Below are positions 46,156 to 54,334 of a DNA stretch of 64,000 nt, piece after piece. Made by a program: the position numbers and the translations under genes. The stretch covers positions 1 to 64,000 of the forward strand of contig JAOTYL010000004.1 in assembly GCA_029861865.1 (NCBI GenBank), in the 5' to 3' direction. Position 1 is the stretch's first letter. Every line of letters starts with the position of its first letter. The notes under the pieces were generated by a model that saw nothing but the letters and a program-made list of their open reading frames with translations, made no database searches and was not told the DNA's origin. Source of the stretch: Myxococcales bacterium. GTDB lineage: Bacteria > Myxococcota_A > Polyangia > Polyangiales > Houyiibacteriaceae.

Positions 46156-47646
46156 TCACCGCCTCCAGAAACCCGGTAAGATCAACGCGAACAAGGTGAA
46201 GAACTCGAGTCGTCCGAGGAGCATCGCCACGGAGAAAAAAACTTTGGCCAGCGGCGAGTAGCTTGCAAAGTTATCAGCGCCTGAATGAAACGGCGCTGGT
46301 CCCATGTTGCAAAGCGTTGTCAACATGGCTCCGAAAGCCGTAGAGAGCGGGACTTGTTCGTGCCATGTCACGAAGAACAGGCCGAAAGCCATGCATGCGA
46401 AGTAGATGGCAAGAAAGGCAGCGACACCGAGAAGGACCTGGTTATCGATCACTCTGCGACCCATGCGCACTAGTTGAACAACGGAAGGTTGAAAACTCTT
46501 GCGAATCTCGGCCGCGGCGTACTTGGCCATCAAGACGACTCGTTCGACTTTGACACCGCCGGCGGTGGACCCCGAGCAGCCACCGATGAACATGAGCATC
46601 ACCATGATCGCCATCGCGGTTGAACCGTAGTTGCTGTAGTCATGTGTGCCGTAGCCCGTCGACGAAATAAGGGTGGCGACCATGAAGAACGAATAGCGGA
46701 AGGAATCAGCGAGCGATCCATGTAGCGAGACATTGAGCATCGTCAGAAGAACGATCGCGGTGACGACGATGCCGACGAACGCCCGAAACTGTGTGGAACG
46801 CAAGATCCCGCGGCCACTGCGGCTCTTGATAGCAGCGTAGTAGAGACCGTAGTCAACGGTTCCGATGAGCATGAAGCACGCGATCACGTACTCGACAACG
46901 GGTCTGTTGAACCCACCGATGGAGGAATCGAGCGTTGAGAAGCCCGCGGTCGCAATCGTGGTGAAGGCGTGACAAACCGCGTCGAAGAGGTCGATACCGA
47001 GTGCGAAGAGTACGATGATTTCCAGGAGGGTGAATGCTGTGTAGAGCTTCCACAGAGTGAATGAAGTTTCCGCAATGCGTGGAGTGAGTCCCTCGGATCG
47101 CGTGCCTGCTACTTCGCTTCGAAAAAGTTGTTTGGCTCCAACTCCGAGGTTCGGAAACACAGCGACAAACAAAACGACGATGCCCATGCCTCCGAGCCAC
47201 TGGATCAATGACCGCCATAGCAACATCGGACGCGAGAGTCGGACTTCGATGTCGGCGATTACGGTCGAGCCCGTGCTGGTGAGCCCACTGACCGATTCGA
47301 ACAGCGCGTCTGCTGGGGGAAGGTCCGCCCCCAACATGAACGGCAACGTGCCGCACAGCCCCGACGATGCCCAGATAGCACTTACAGTCAGGAGCGCTTC
47401 GCGACGAGAGAGACGTTCCGTAACGAAGCGGGAGCCGTAGCGAAATAGAAGGAGACCGATGAGCAGCACGACTGCCGCGGATTGCAGAAGCTCTGCGACC
47501 CCGCCTTGAGGCCGTCGCGGGTCAGGAGCGAGCTCGTCCCATGCAAAGCCGAGACCGGCACAAAGCGCGATAGCGAGGGCCAATCCCATCAGGACGGTTC
47601 CGACCGGGCGCGCGACGCCTCGAAAGTCTCTCGCTTGGGTGCTCAC
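46156..47646 (-). CDS. trkH: TrkH-type potassium uptake protein
   Basis: This 496-residue ion-conducting subunit of the Trk potassium uptake system has ten predicted helices and four selectivity-filter glycines: GLTSTGSTV, TTIATAGFST, LISSTGYGT and TLCNMGPA. SLIQWLGGMGIVVLFVAVFP and FIGGCSGSTAGGVKVERV are strong TrkH blocks. GTG 47646 overlaps the trkA stop as GTGA; the longer open frame is a shadow of trkA. Acts in the inner membrane with the TrkA ring encoded just upstream. Confidence 0.95.
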   Translation of the reverse strand: MSTQARDFRGVARPVGTVLMGLALAIALCAGLGFAWDELAPDPRRPQGGVAELLQSAAVVLLIGLLLFRYGSRFVTERLSRREALLTVSAIWASSGLCGTLPFMLGADLPPADALFESVSGLTSTGSTVIADIEVRLSRPMLLWRSLIQWLGGMGIVVLFVAVFPNLGVGAKQLFRSEVAGTRSEGLTPRIAETSFTLWKLYTAFTLLEIIVLFALGIDLFDAVCHAFTTIATAGFSTLDSSIGGFNRPVVEYVIACFMLIGTVDYGLYYAAIKSRSGRGILRSTQFRAFVGIVVTAIVLLTMLNVSLHGSLADSFRYSFFMVATLISSTGYGTHDYSNYGSTAMAIMVMLMFIGGCSGSTAGGVKVERVVLMAKYAAAEIRKSFQPSVVQLVRMGRRVIDNQVLLGVAAFLAIYFACMAFGLFFVTWHEQVPLSTAFGAMLTTLCNMGPAPFHSGADNFASYSPLAKVFFSVAMLLGRLEFFTLFALILPGFWRR

Positions 47647-48983
47647 TCGCCCCTCGGTCGAAACAGTCGTTCCACGGTTGCCCGTGCATCTTTCGTGGTC
47701 ATCAGGATCACGCGGTCGCCAGGGTGCACGATGTCCTTGCCACGTGGGATGATCACGTCGTCCCCATGGACGATCGCGGCCAGCAGAGAGCCGCGCGGCA
47801 GGTTCATCCGATGCAGCGGCTTGTTGACCGCGCGGCATTTGGGGCTTGCCGTCAGCTCGACCACCTCGGCCTGACCGTTTTCTAGGACTGTCAAACTATG
47901 GATGCCGCCGCCCCGCGAGAATCTCAAAATCTGGTCCGATGCGACGGTTCGCGGCGACAGGACGATGTCGATCCCGAGTTGTCGATAGATCGACGTGTAG
48001 TCGGCACGTTGGACGATCGTTGCCGTCCTCTTGCATCCCGCACGTTGCGCGAGCAGCGCCGCCATCAGGTTGATTTCGTCGGCGCGGGTGACGGCGGCAA
48101 AGAGATCGTAGGTTCCGACCTCTTCTTCCTCGAGGAGTGCGCCATCGGTCCCGTCACCGTGCACCACCTGTACGCCTTGGAACTCGCCGCTGATCTCCTC
48201 AGCAACGGCGAGATCGCTCTCGATCATCATGACGGTGGCTTCTTGCTGAAGGAGCTCGCGGGCCAACGCTTTGCCGACGACACCGCCTCCCACGATACAA
48301 ACGCGCCTAGCCTCGCGCTCTTTGCTGAACAGACGCTCGGCCGCGAGCACGCCTTCGGGCCGGCCGATCAGATATACGCGGTCGCCCTTTACCAAGACGT
48401 CCGCCCCACCTGGCACGAACAGATCGCCGTCGCGAACGACCGCGCTCACCAGTGTATGAGGCGGCAGCTCGACTGCTGACAACGGCTTGTTGAGCACGCG
48501 CGAATCACCGAGGTCGATCTGCACGAGCTCGACCCTCTCTTGTGCGAGGTCGACGACATCAGACGCGCCGTGTGATCTCGCGATGCGGCTGAGCTCTTGG
48601 GCGACGAGAACGCGCGGATTGATCACCACATCGACCCCGAGTAGTCCGTAGCGAATACCTTCGGTCCATCCGGACCAGGCCGTGCCCTGCACGCGCGCAA
48701 CCACGTGTTTGGCGCCCAGTTGTTTCGCTGCGAGCGCAGCGATCAAGTTCATTTCATCGTGGTCGGTGACTGCAACGACCAGGTCCCCACGGGCGACCCC
48801 CGCAACCTTCAGCAGCTTTTCGCTGGCGCCGTAGCCCACGATCGAAGCGACATCGTAGTGCTCCTCGGCGTACCGGACGGCCTTGCGGCTCGAGTCCACG
48901 GCAACGATGTCATGCCCCTCCTTGTCGAGGACGCTCAGCAAATGGCGCCCGACTTCCCCTAGGCCTATCACGACGATGTTCAT
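47643..48983 (-). CDS. trkA: TrkA-type potassium uptake regulator
   Basis: This 446-residue cytoplasmic regulator has two RCK modules, each a Rossmann RCK_N domain plus RCK_C domain. The first begins NIVVIGLGEVGRHLLSVLDKEGHDIVAVD. The second begins near residue 225 with RVCIVGGGVVGKALARELLQQ. ATG 48983 gives the nucleotide-binding strand at residue 2 and overlaps the antiporter stop as ATGA. Binding of NAD(H) or adenine nucleotides gates TrkH in known systems. Confidence 0.94.
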   Translation of the reverse strand: MNIVVIGLGEVGRHLLSVLDKEGHDIVAVDSSRKAVRYAEEHYDVASIVGYGASEKLLKVAGVARGDLVVAVTDHDEMNLIAALAAKQLGAKHVVARVQGTAWSGWTEGIRYGLLGVDVVINPRVLVAQELSRIARSHGASDVVDLAQERVELVQIDLGDSRVLNKPLSAVELPPHTLVSAVVRDGDLFVPGGADVLVKGDRVYLIGRPEGVLAAERLFSKEREARRVCIVGGGVVGKALARELLQQEATVMMIESDLAVAEEISGEFQGVQVVHGDGTDGALLEEEEVGTYDLFAAVTRADEINLMAALLAQRAGCKRTATIVQRADYTSIYRQLGIDIVLSPRTVASDQILRFSRGGGIHSLTVLENGQAEVVELTASPKCRAVNKPLHRMNLPRGSLLAAIVHGDDVIIPRGKDIVHPGDRVILMTTKDARATVERLFRPRGE

Positions 48984-50347
48984 CTCGATGTTGCTCCAAG
49001 GGACGTATCCGTGTCCTTCAGCTCGCGTTGCAGATCGCCCTGATCGACCAGCAAACCTCTCAATAGACGGGGCGCCAAGAGGTCGTTCAAGATGATCGAG
49101 CACAGAATGACCGAGTAGGCGATCTCGACGGCAGATCCCTCGTACACCAAACGAAACGACACCGCCATCGCAAGGGTGACGTCGCCGTGTGCGAGAAGAC
49201 CGCGAAAGAGATCCTTGCGTAGGCTCGTCCCCCAACCCGCGATGACGCTGGCAAGCCACTTAGCGCCGGTGCGCGCCGCAACGAAAGCCGCGAACGCAAT
49301 CAGGGTCGGGATCAACGGAGACGGGGTCCAAAGCGCACCCGCGAAGATCAAGAGGACGATCGTCATCGGCCGTTCGGTAGACTCGAGGGTGGAGTGCAAG
49401 AGCTGCCCGCCTCGCGCTACGTTGACCAGCACGAAACCCATCCAGAGGTTCACTGCCAACGGTGACAGCTCGAGGACGTACGCACCGCCCGATGCGAAGG
49501 CGATGATTCCGAGGAGCGCCAGAAATCGAGAGTTGTCGGACTCGTCGCCGGCCAAAAAGATCGAGAACAGCAGCCCGAGTGCTGCTCCCAGGCCGACCGT
49601 GACCCACGCCCAAGTCGACGCCGAATAGGTGGTCGCCTCGGGCGCATTCTCGTGAAAGACACAAAAAATCAGGCCGAACACGAGGATGACGGCGATGTCA
49701 CCGAGCCTCGTCCCATTGCGCAAGAGCGGAGCCAGGCGGCCGCTGATTTCGTATCGACGCGCGAGGAGGTCGAAGGGCTCCGAAGAGTCGGCGGCCGCGA
49801 AGCACGCGAGGGCGGCGGCGCACAGCGCGGACTCCCGCCTCGTGGTTTCGAGCAATAGCCCACTCTCGAACAAGTAGTACGCGCCAAAACCAACGGCGAG
49901 CCCCGGCAGTAGGTGGTGCAAGAACACGACTCGCCAAGTCGCTGGGTCGAGCTTCTGCAAGCTTGCAAACTCGAAGTCGGTTCCTCGCAAGAGACCCACC
50001 CAGCCGGCAGCGAGGGCGATGATCGGCAATAGGCCCGTCAGGTCATCGAACGCACCGATCGCAGGGAAGAGTGGACCCAGCATCACTCCGAGAAGCAGGT
50101 ACTCCACTCCACTCACGACGAGGAATCGATGTTGCAGTCGCTCGACGACGCTGTGGGCCAGCACGTACGCAACGCCGATGACTAGAACCAGCAACACTAC
50201 GGTTCCGAGCTCGCCTGCGCCTCCAGCTTGTTCGGCGCCGCTCGCAGCAGACGCAACGTCCGGTAGCCCGGCGAAAACGCCCAGTGCCCCCACGCCGCCG
50301 CTGATGATGCCCCCACGCCGCCGCCCCACCTCTGCCTTCCCGGCCAT
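48980..50347 (-). CDS. CPA-type (Na+/H+ exchanger-like) antiporter
   Basis: This 455-residue inner-membrane protein starts with a Gly/Arg-rich N-terminus and has about 12 helices. FLVVSGVEYLLLGVMLGPLFPAIG resembles the start of cation:proton antiporters, and NGTRLGDIAVILVFGLIFCVF and LLAHGDVTLAMAVSFRLVYEG resemble later core helices. Classification within the CPA superfamily is uncertain, and the ion may be sodium or potassium. First structural gene of the Trk/Kef operon, 77 bases downstream of tetR; trkA overlaps its stop. Confidence 0.78.
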   Translation of the reverse strand: MAGKAEVGRRRGGIISGGVGALGVFAGLPDVASAASGAEQAGGAGELGTVVLLVLVIGVAYVLAHSVVERLQHRFLVVSGVEYLLLGVMLGPLFPAIGAFDDLTGLLPIIALAAGWVGLLRGTDFEFASLQKLDPATWRVVFLHHLLPGLAVGFGAYYLFESGLLLETTRRESALCAAALACFAAADSSEPFDLLARRYEISGRLAPLLRNGTRLGDIAVILVFGLIFCVFHENAPEATTYSASTWAWVTVGLGAALGLLFSIFLAGDESDNSRFLALLGIIAFASGGAYVLELSPLAVNLWMGFVLVNVARGGQLLHSTLESTERPMTIVLLIFAGALWTPSPLIPTLIAFAAFVAARTGAKWLASVIAGWGTSLRKDLFRGLLAHGDVTLAMAVSFRLVYEGSAVEIAYSVILCSIILNDLLAPRLLRGLLVDQGDLQRELKDTDTSLGATSR

Positions 50348-50412
50348 GCCGGCCCAATTGTGAAGAAGAAGCAGCCCGAGTGGTAGTTCCTCGCTGGACA
50401 GGCGTTTAGGCC

Positions 50413-50439
50413 GGAATTCGGGCGCTATTTGCGAATTCC
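50413..50439. promoter_or_regulatory. Probable operator before the antiporter operon
   Basis: GGAATTCG, 11 bases, CGAATTCC is a perfect inverted repeat straddling the tetR stop codon and lying about 65-90 bases upstream of the antiporter start. Its placement parallels the dyad after the other tetR gene at 14931-14955. It suggests TetR control of the downstream ion-transport genes or an internal promoter. Confidence 0.42.
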
Positions 50440-51090
50440 ATCGAGAACGAGACCGATCAGCGCATTTGCGGTCTCGAGGGGATCCAGCGGGAACTGCTTT
50501 CTCAACGCAGCGAGCGCCAAGGACTCGACTGCGCCGCTGACCGCAAGCGCACTGACTCGCGGGTCATCCACTGTGAGCAAGCCGCGCTCGACGGCTACCT
50601 CGCTCAGCGCAATCGCACGGTCGTCGAGCTCTACTGCGAGCTCCGAGAGGGCCCGTCGCGCGGCGGTGGCTGGCGCCCTGCGTTCCTGAAGATAGACGCA
50701 TGTGGCTTCCGGATACATCGCGAGGGTTGCGACCAGCTTCGTTCCGAGATGACGATAGGCATCGACGGTGTCTTCGTGCCCGTCAGCCCCGCGGAGCTTG
50801 TTGTCGCATTCACGCAGTGCGGTCCGTGCGGCGTTGGCAACCGGCTCGATGACCGCTTCGACGAGGTCTGCTTTGTCCCGGAAGTATCGGTAGAAATTGC
50901 CTTTGGCCATCCCAGCCTGGCGGGCAACTTCGTCGATGGTGACGCCCTCGATACCGTGCTTCAAGAATAACTCTAGCCCGGCGGCGACCAGGTCCTGCAC
51001 CCGTTTGCGTCGGTTGAGGTCACGTTTTCCGCCCCGAGCGCCTGGTCGCTCTAGAGGCCCGGCTCGTCGCGGTCGTCTTTCCTCATCCAT
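50425..51090 (-). CDS. TetR/AcrR family transcriptional regulator
   Basis: This 221-residue regulator has an Arg-rich N-terminal tail and then the helix-turn-helix at about residues 30-76: VQDLVAAGLELFLKHGIEGVT, then IDEVARQAGMAKGNFYRYFRDKADLV. The C-terminal domain is helical and Ala/Leu-rich, as is normal for ligand-binding TetR cores. It heads the minus-strand run that continues through the antiporter, trkA, trkH, the Kef-ATPase fusion and mscS, and is divergent from lipA. Confidence 0.92.
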   Translation of the reverse strand: MDEERRPRRAGPLERPGARGGKRDLNRRKRVQDLVAAGLELFLKHGIEGVTIDEVARQAGMAKGNFYRYFRDKADLVEAVIEPVANAARTALRECDNKLRGADGHEDTVDAYRHLGTKLVATLAMYPEATCVYLQERRAPATAARRALSELAVELDDRAIALSEVAVERGLLTVDDPRVSALAVSGAVESLALAALRKQFPLDPLETANALIGLVLDGIRK

Positions 51091-51253
51091 CGCGTCGCTC
51101 CTGAACCGGGTTCGCGCTCCCGGGCGCAGAATATGGGGCCACTCGGGTCGAGGTAAAGGCAGATCGGCGAAAATCCTGCGCCGTTGCCCTCCAGTCCATC
51201 TAAACGTTGCAGCGGGCCACAGAAACCATCACAATTCGTAGTGTTAGGCGCAA

Positions 51254-51282
51254 TTGACACTTCGAGCGCGCCCACCTAGAGC
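51254..51282 (+). promoter_or_regulatory. Probable sigma70 promoter of lipA
   Basis: A perfect TTGACA (51254-51259) is followed after 17 bases by a weaker -10, TAGAGC (51277-51282). It lies about 25 bases before the lipA start and is the only good -35 in the 217-base tetR/lipA intergenic region. Confidence 0.4.
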
Positions 51283-51307
51283 TTGGGTTAGGACCCAGCG
51301 AGGGAAG

Positions 51308-52264
51308 ATGAATCTCCGAGCTCGCAAACCCGATTGGCTTCGCGTGCGGCTTCCAGCGGGGCCAGAACACGAAGAATTTCAGAGCCTCAAGGCCAAGTTC
51401 CGGGCTCGCGGCCTCCATACCGTCTGCGAAGAGGCCCGCTGCCCCAACATTTTCGAGTGCTGGGGCAAGGGAACCGCCACGATCATGATCCTCGGGGAGA
51501 CCTGTACCCGCGGCTGTCGGTTCTGCTCGGTGAACACCGGCAAGCCCGGCGGCGTCGTCGACCCACAGGAGCCCGAGAACACCGCTCTGTCGCTCGCCGA
51601 GATGGGGCTCGCTTACGTGGTGCTGACGATGGTCGATCGGGATGATCTTTCGGACGGGGGCGCCGCGCATGTCGCCCAAACGGTTCGACGGATCCAGCAT
51701 CACAGCCCAGATCTTCGCGTCGAGACTCTGGTGGGGGACTTTCTAGGTCGCCACGATGACGTCCGCACGGTCGTTCAAGAGGGCAAGCCCGATGTCTTCG
51801 CGCACAACGTCGAGGTCGTGCCGCGCTTGCAGCGAACCATTCGAGACGCGCGATGCTCTTGGGATCGCTCGATCGACGTTCTGCGTGCCGCCAAGAAGAT
51901 GGGCTCGGCGATCACCAAGTCGTCGCTGATGGTGGGGCTAGGCGAGACCCATGACGAGATGCTCGAAGCGATGCAACTCCTGCGAGACGCGGACGTCGAC
52001 GTTCTCACCGTCGGGCAGTACCTCCGCCCCACCCAGAAGCATGCCGACGTCGAGCGATACGTCGAACCCGAGGAGTTCTCGGAATACGAGGCCGCCGGTC
52101 TTGAGATGGGATTCCGGTTCGTCGCGTCCGGGCCACTCGTCCGGTCGAGCTATCGCGCGGCAGAGGCTTTTCTTCAGGAGGCGCTCGTTCGAGAGGATCG
52201 TTCGAACCGACCTCCCATGATGGATCGTTACGGAAAGAGGAAGCGGCTTTCCGTAGTCACGTAA
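51308..52264 (+). CDS. lipA: Lipoyl synthase
   Basis: This 318-residue radical SAM enzyme inserts two sulfurs into octanoyl groups on E2 subunits. ATG 51308 is preceded by GAGGGAAG. The auxiliary [4Fe-4S] ligands are in CEEARCPNIFECW, the radical SAM cluster is CTRGCRFC, and the C-terminal RSSYRA provides the serine ligand of the auxiliary cluster. LTMVDRDDLSDGGAAH, NVEVVPRL and TVGQYLRPT are further family blocks. It sits 8 bases before the E1 alpha gene, coupling cofactor assembly to the dehydrogenase that needs it. Confidence 0.95.
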   Translation: MNLRARKPDWLRVRLPAGPEHEEFQSLKAKFRARGLHTVCEEARCPNIFECWGKGTATIMILGETCTRGCRFCSVNTGKPGGVVDPQEPENTALSLAEMGLAYVVLTMVDRDDLSDGGAAHVAQTVRRIQHHSPDLRVETLVGDFLGRHDDVRTVVQEGKPDVFAHNVEVVPRLQRTIRDARCSWDRSIDVLRAAKKMGSAITKSSLMVGLGETHDEMLEAMQLLRDADVDVLTVGQYLRPTQKHADVERYVEPEEFSEYEAAGLEMGFRFVASGPLVRSSYRAAEAFLQEALVREDRSNRPPMMDRYGKRKRLSVVT

Positions 52265-52272
52265 GGGGGTGC

Positions 52273-53352
52273 ATGCACATCATTCGTGAGGACGGAAGCT
52301 TAGACCCACGCCTCGACCCGGGGCTGTCGATCGACCAGGTGGTCGCCCTCTACAAGGCGATGACACGGACGCGGGTCATCGATGATCGATTGCAGCGCCT
52401 GCAGCGTCAGGGAAGGATCGCCTTTCACGTCGGTTCGCTCGGTGAGGAGGCGGCCATCATCGGTTCGGCCGCGGCCTTGCGAGATCGAGATTGGATCGTC
52501 CCCTGCTACCGCGAAGTGGGTGCTCTCTTGTGGCGGGGTTACCCGCTTCAGCGCTACGTCGATCACATGTTCGGAAACGCCGACGATCCCGTCGTCGGCA
52601 GGCAGATGCCCGACCACACATTCAGTCGAGAGCACCGTTATCTTTGCGTGAGCGCGCCGATCGGGACTCAGCTTCCGCACGCGGTAGGCCTCGGGTGGGC
52701 CGCGAAAAAGCGAGGCCTCGACGAGTGTGTCGGTGTGTTCTTCGGGGACGGGGCGACGAGCTCGAACGACTTCCACGCAGCGATGAATTTCGCCACCGTG
52801 TACCAAACGCCGACGTTGTTCCTGTGCCGCAACAACGGTTACGCGATCAGTTTGCCGACCGATCGTCAAACCGCCACCCGAACCCTCGCCGAGAAGGCCA
52901 CCGCCTACAACATGTCTGCGCTTCGAGTCGACGGCAACGACGTTCTTGCGGTCTGGCGAGCTGTTCGAGAAGCCCTGCAGCGCGCTCGTGAGGGAGGCGG
53001 TCCGACCTTCGTCGAGCTGATGACCTACAGGCTCGGTGGGCACTCGACCTCGGACGACCCGCGGATCTATCGCAGCAAAGAGGAAGTCGAGTCTTGGCGG
53101 CGCGCCGACCCGCTCGTTCGCGTGCGCAAGCATCTCGAGCAGCGCGACGTCTGGGACGACGACATCGACGCGGACTGGCGCAGCGCATGCGAAGCCGAGG
53201 TCAAAGACTGCGTGCGTCGGGCTGAGGAGAAGCCGGCCCCCGAGCTTCGTGAGATGTTCACCGACGTCTACAAAGACCAGCCTCCGCACCTCGCCGAGCA
53301 AGAGTCGCGCTGCCTTGCAGGCCCGCGCGCACCCGAGGAGGATCAAGATTAG
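52273..53352 (+). CDS. bkdA1: 2-oxoacid dehydrogenase E1 alpha, branched-chain type
   Basis: This 359-residue thiamine-diphosphate-dependent subunit works with E1 beta. The ThDP motif GDGATSSNDFHAAMNFA through CRNNGYAIS is present. GRQMPDHTFSREHRYLCVSAPIGTQLPHA and YRLGGHSTSDDPRIYRSKEEVE match branched-chain 2-oxoacid dehydrogenase E1 alpha better than pyruvate dehydrogenase. Such complexes supply isovaleryl-, isobutyryl- and 2-methylbutyryl-CoA for branched fatty acids, abundant in myxobacteria (family knowledge). Pyruvate cannot be excluded as substrate. The E1 beta start is 2 bases after its stop. Confidence 0.88.
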   Translation: MHIIREDGSLDPRLDPGLSIDQVVALYKAMTRTRVIDDRLQRLQRQGRIAFHVGSLGEEAAIIGSAAALRDRDWIVPCYREVGALLWRGYPLQRYVDHMFGNADDPVVGRQMPDHTFSREHRYLCVSAPIGTQLPHAVGLGWAAKKRGLDECVGVFFGDGATSSNDFHAAMNFATVYQTPTLFLCRNNGYAISLPTDRQTATRTLAEKATAYNMSALRVDGNDVLAVWRAVREALQRAREGGGPTFVELMTYRLGGHSTSDDPRIYRSKEEVESWRRADPLVRVRKHLEQRDVWDDDIDADWRSACEAEVKDCVRRAEEKPAPELREMFTDVYKDQPPHLAEQESRCLAGPRAPEEDQD

Positions 53353-53354
53353 CC

Positions 53355-54329
53355 ATGCCTGAGATGAACCTAGTGCAGGCGATCAATAGCGGGCTCCGCG
53401 GAGCCATGCGGGAGAACGACGACGTCCTCGTCTTAGGCGAAGATGTCGGCCGGCTCGGCGGAGTGTTTCGGGTCACCCAAGGCCTTCAAGAGGAGTTCGG
53501 CGCCGACCGGGTGATCGACACGCCTCTTTCGGAAAGCGGCATCATCGGCACGGCTATCGGCATGGCCCTTCATGGGATGCGACCGGTTTCGGAGATCCAA
53601 TTTGCGGACTTCATCTATCCAGGGTTCGATCAGCTCGTCAGCGAGGCCGCGAAGTATCGCTATCGAACCGCTGGGGAGTTTCAAGTGCCCCTGGTCGTTC
53701 GAACACCCTACGGCGGCGGCATCCGCGGCGGGCAGTATCACTCGCAGTCGCCTGAAGCGCTTTTCATACACACTTCGGGGCTCAAAGTGGTGTGCCCGTC
53801 CAATCCCTACGACGCCAAGGGACTCCTGATCGAGGCGATTCGCGACGATGATCCGGTCATCTTCTTCGAGCCGAAACGGGTCTATCGCGCCGTCAAAATG
53901 GAGGTGCCGGAAGAGCCCTACGTCGTTCCGCTCAGCGAGGCCAAAATCGTCCGAGCCGGCGAGCAGGTGACCTGTGTGGCATGGGGAGCCATGCTCTACG
54001 AAGCGTTCTCGGCGGCAGAGGAAGTGGCAAAGCAGGGGATTGACGTCGAGGTGATCGACCTTCGCACTCTTTGGCCGCTCGATGTCGAGACCATCGTCTC
54101 GAGTGTCAAGAAGACGGGGCGTTTGGTGGTCGTTCACGAGGCGCCGCAAACCTGTGGCTTTGGCGGCGAGCTCGTGGCGCTCGTGACCGAGCGCGCGTTC
54201 CTATACCTCGAGGCTCCGCCCTGCCGCGTCACCGGTTGGGATACACCCTTCCCACAAACTCACGAACAGGAGTATTTGCCGCTCGCGCACCGCATCATCC
54301 CTGCGGTGATCGAAACGGCGCGGTACTGA
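53355..54329 (+). CDS. bkdA2: 2-oxoacid dehydrogenase E1 beta, branched-chain type
   Basis: This 324-residue transketolase-like subunit completes the E1 heterotetramer. VLGEDVGRLGGVFRVTQGL, IDTPLSESGIIGTAIGMA, EIQFADFIYPGFDQLVSEAAKYRYR, GGQYHSQSPEALFIH and VIDLRTLWPLDVETI follow the branched-chain E1 beta pattern closely, including the YRYR and SQSPEA blocks. HEAPQTCGFGGEL and the DTPFP end complete it. Confidence 0.92.
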   Translation: MPEMNLVQAINSGLRGAMRENDDVLVLGEDVGRLGGVFRVTQGLQEEFGADRVIDTPLSESGIIGTAIGMALHGMRPVSEIQFADFIYPGFDQLVSEAAKYRYRTAGEFQVPLVVRTPYGGGIRGGQYHSQSPEALFIHTSGLKVVCPSNPYDAKGLLIEAIRDDDPVIFFEPKRVYRAVKMEVPEEPYVVPLSEAKIVRAGEQVTCVAWGAMLYEAFSAAEEVAKQGIDVEVIDLRTLWPLDVETIVSSVKKTGRLVVVHEAPQTCGFGGELVALVTERAFLYLEAPPCRVTGWDTPFPQTHEQEYLPLAHRIIPAVIETARY

Positions 54330-54334
54330 GGACC

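Noticed and set aside
47647-47838. N-terminal extension of TrkH
   Set aside because: Arg/Asp-rich shadow of the trkA 3' end; the GTGA overlap at 47646 gives a normal TrkH start.
54071-54334. N-terminal extension of the E2 subunit
   Set aside because: It overlaps the E1 beta coding region; ATG 54335 starts directly at the lipoyl domain.
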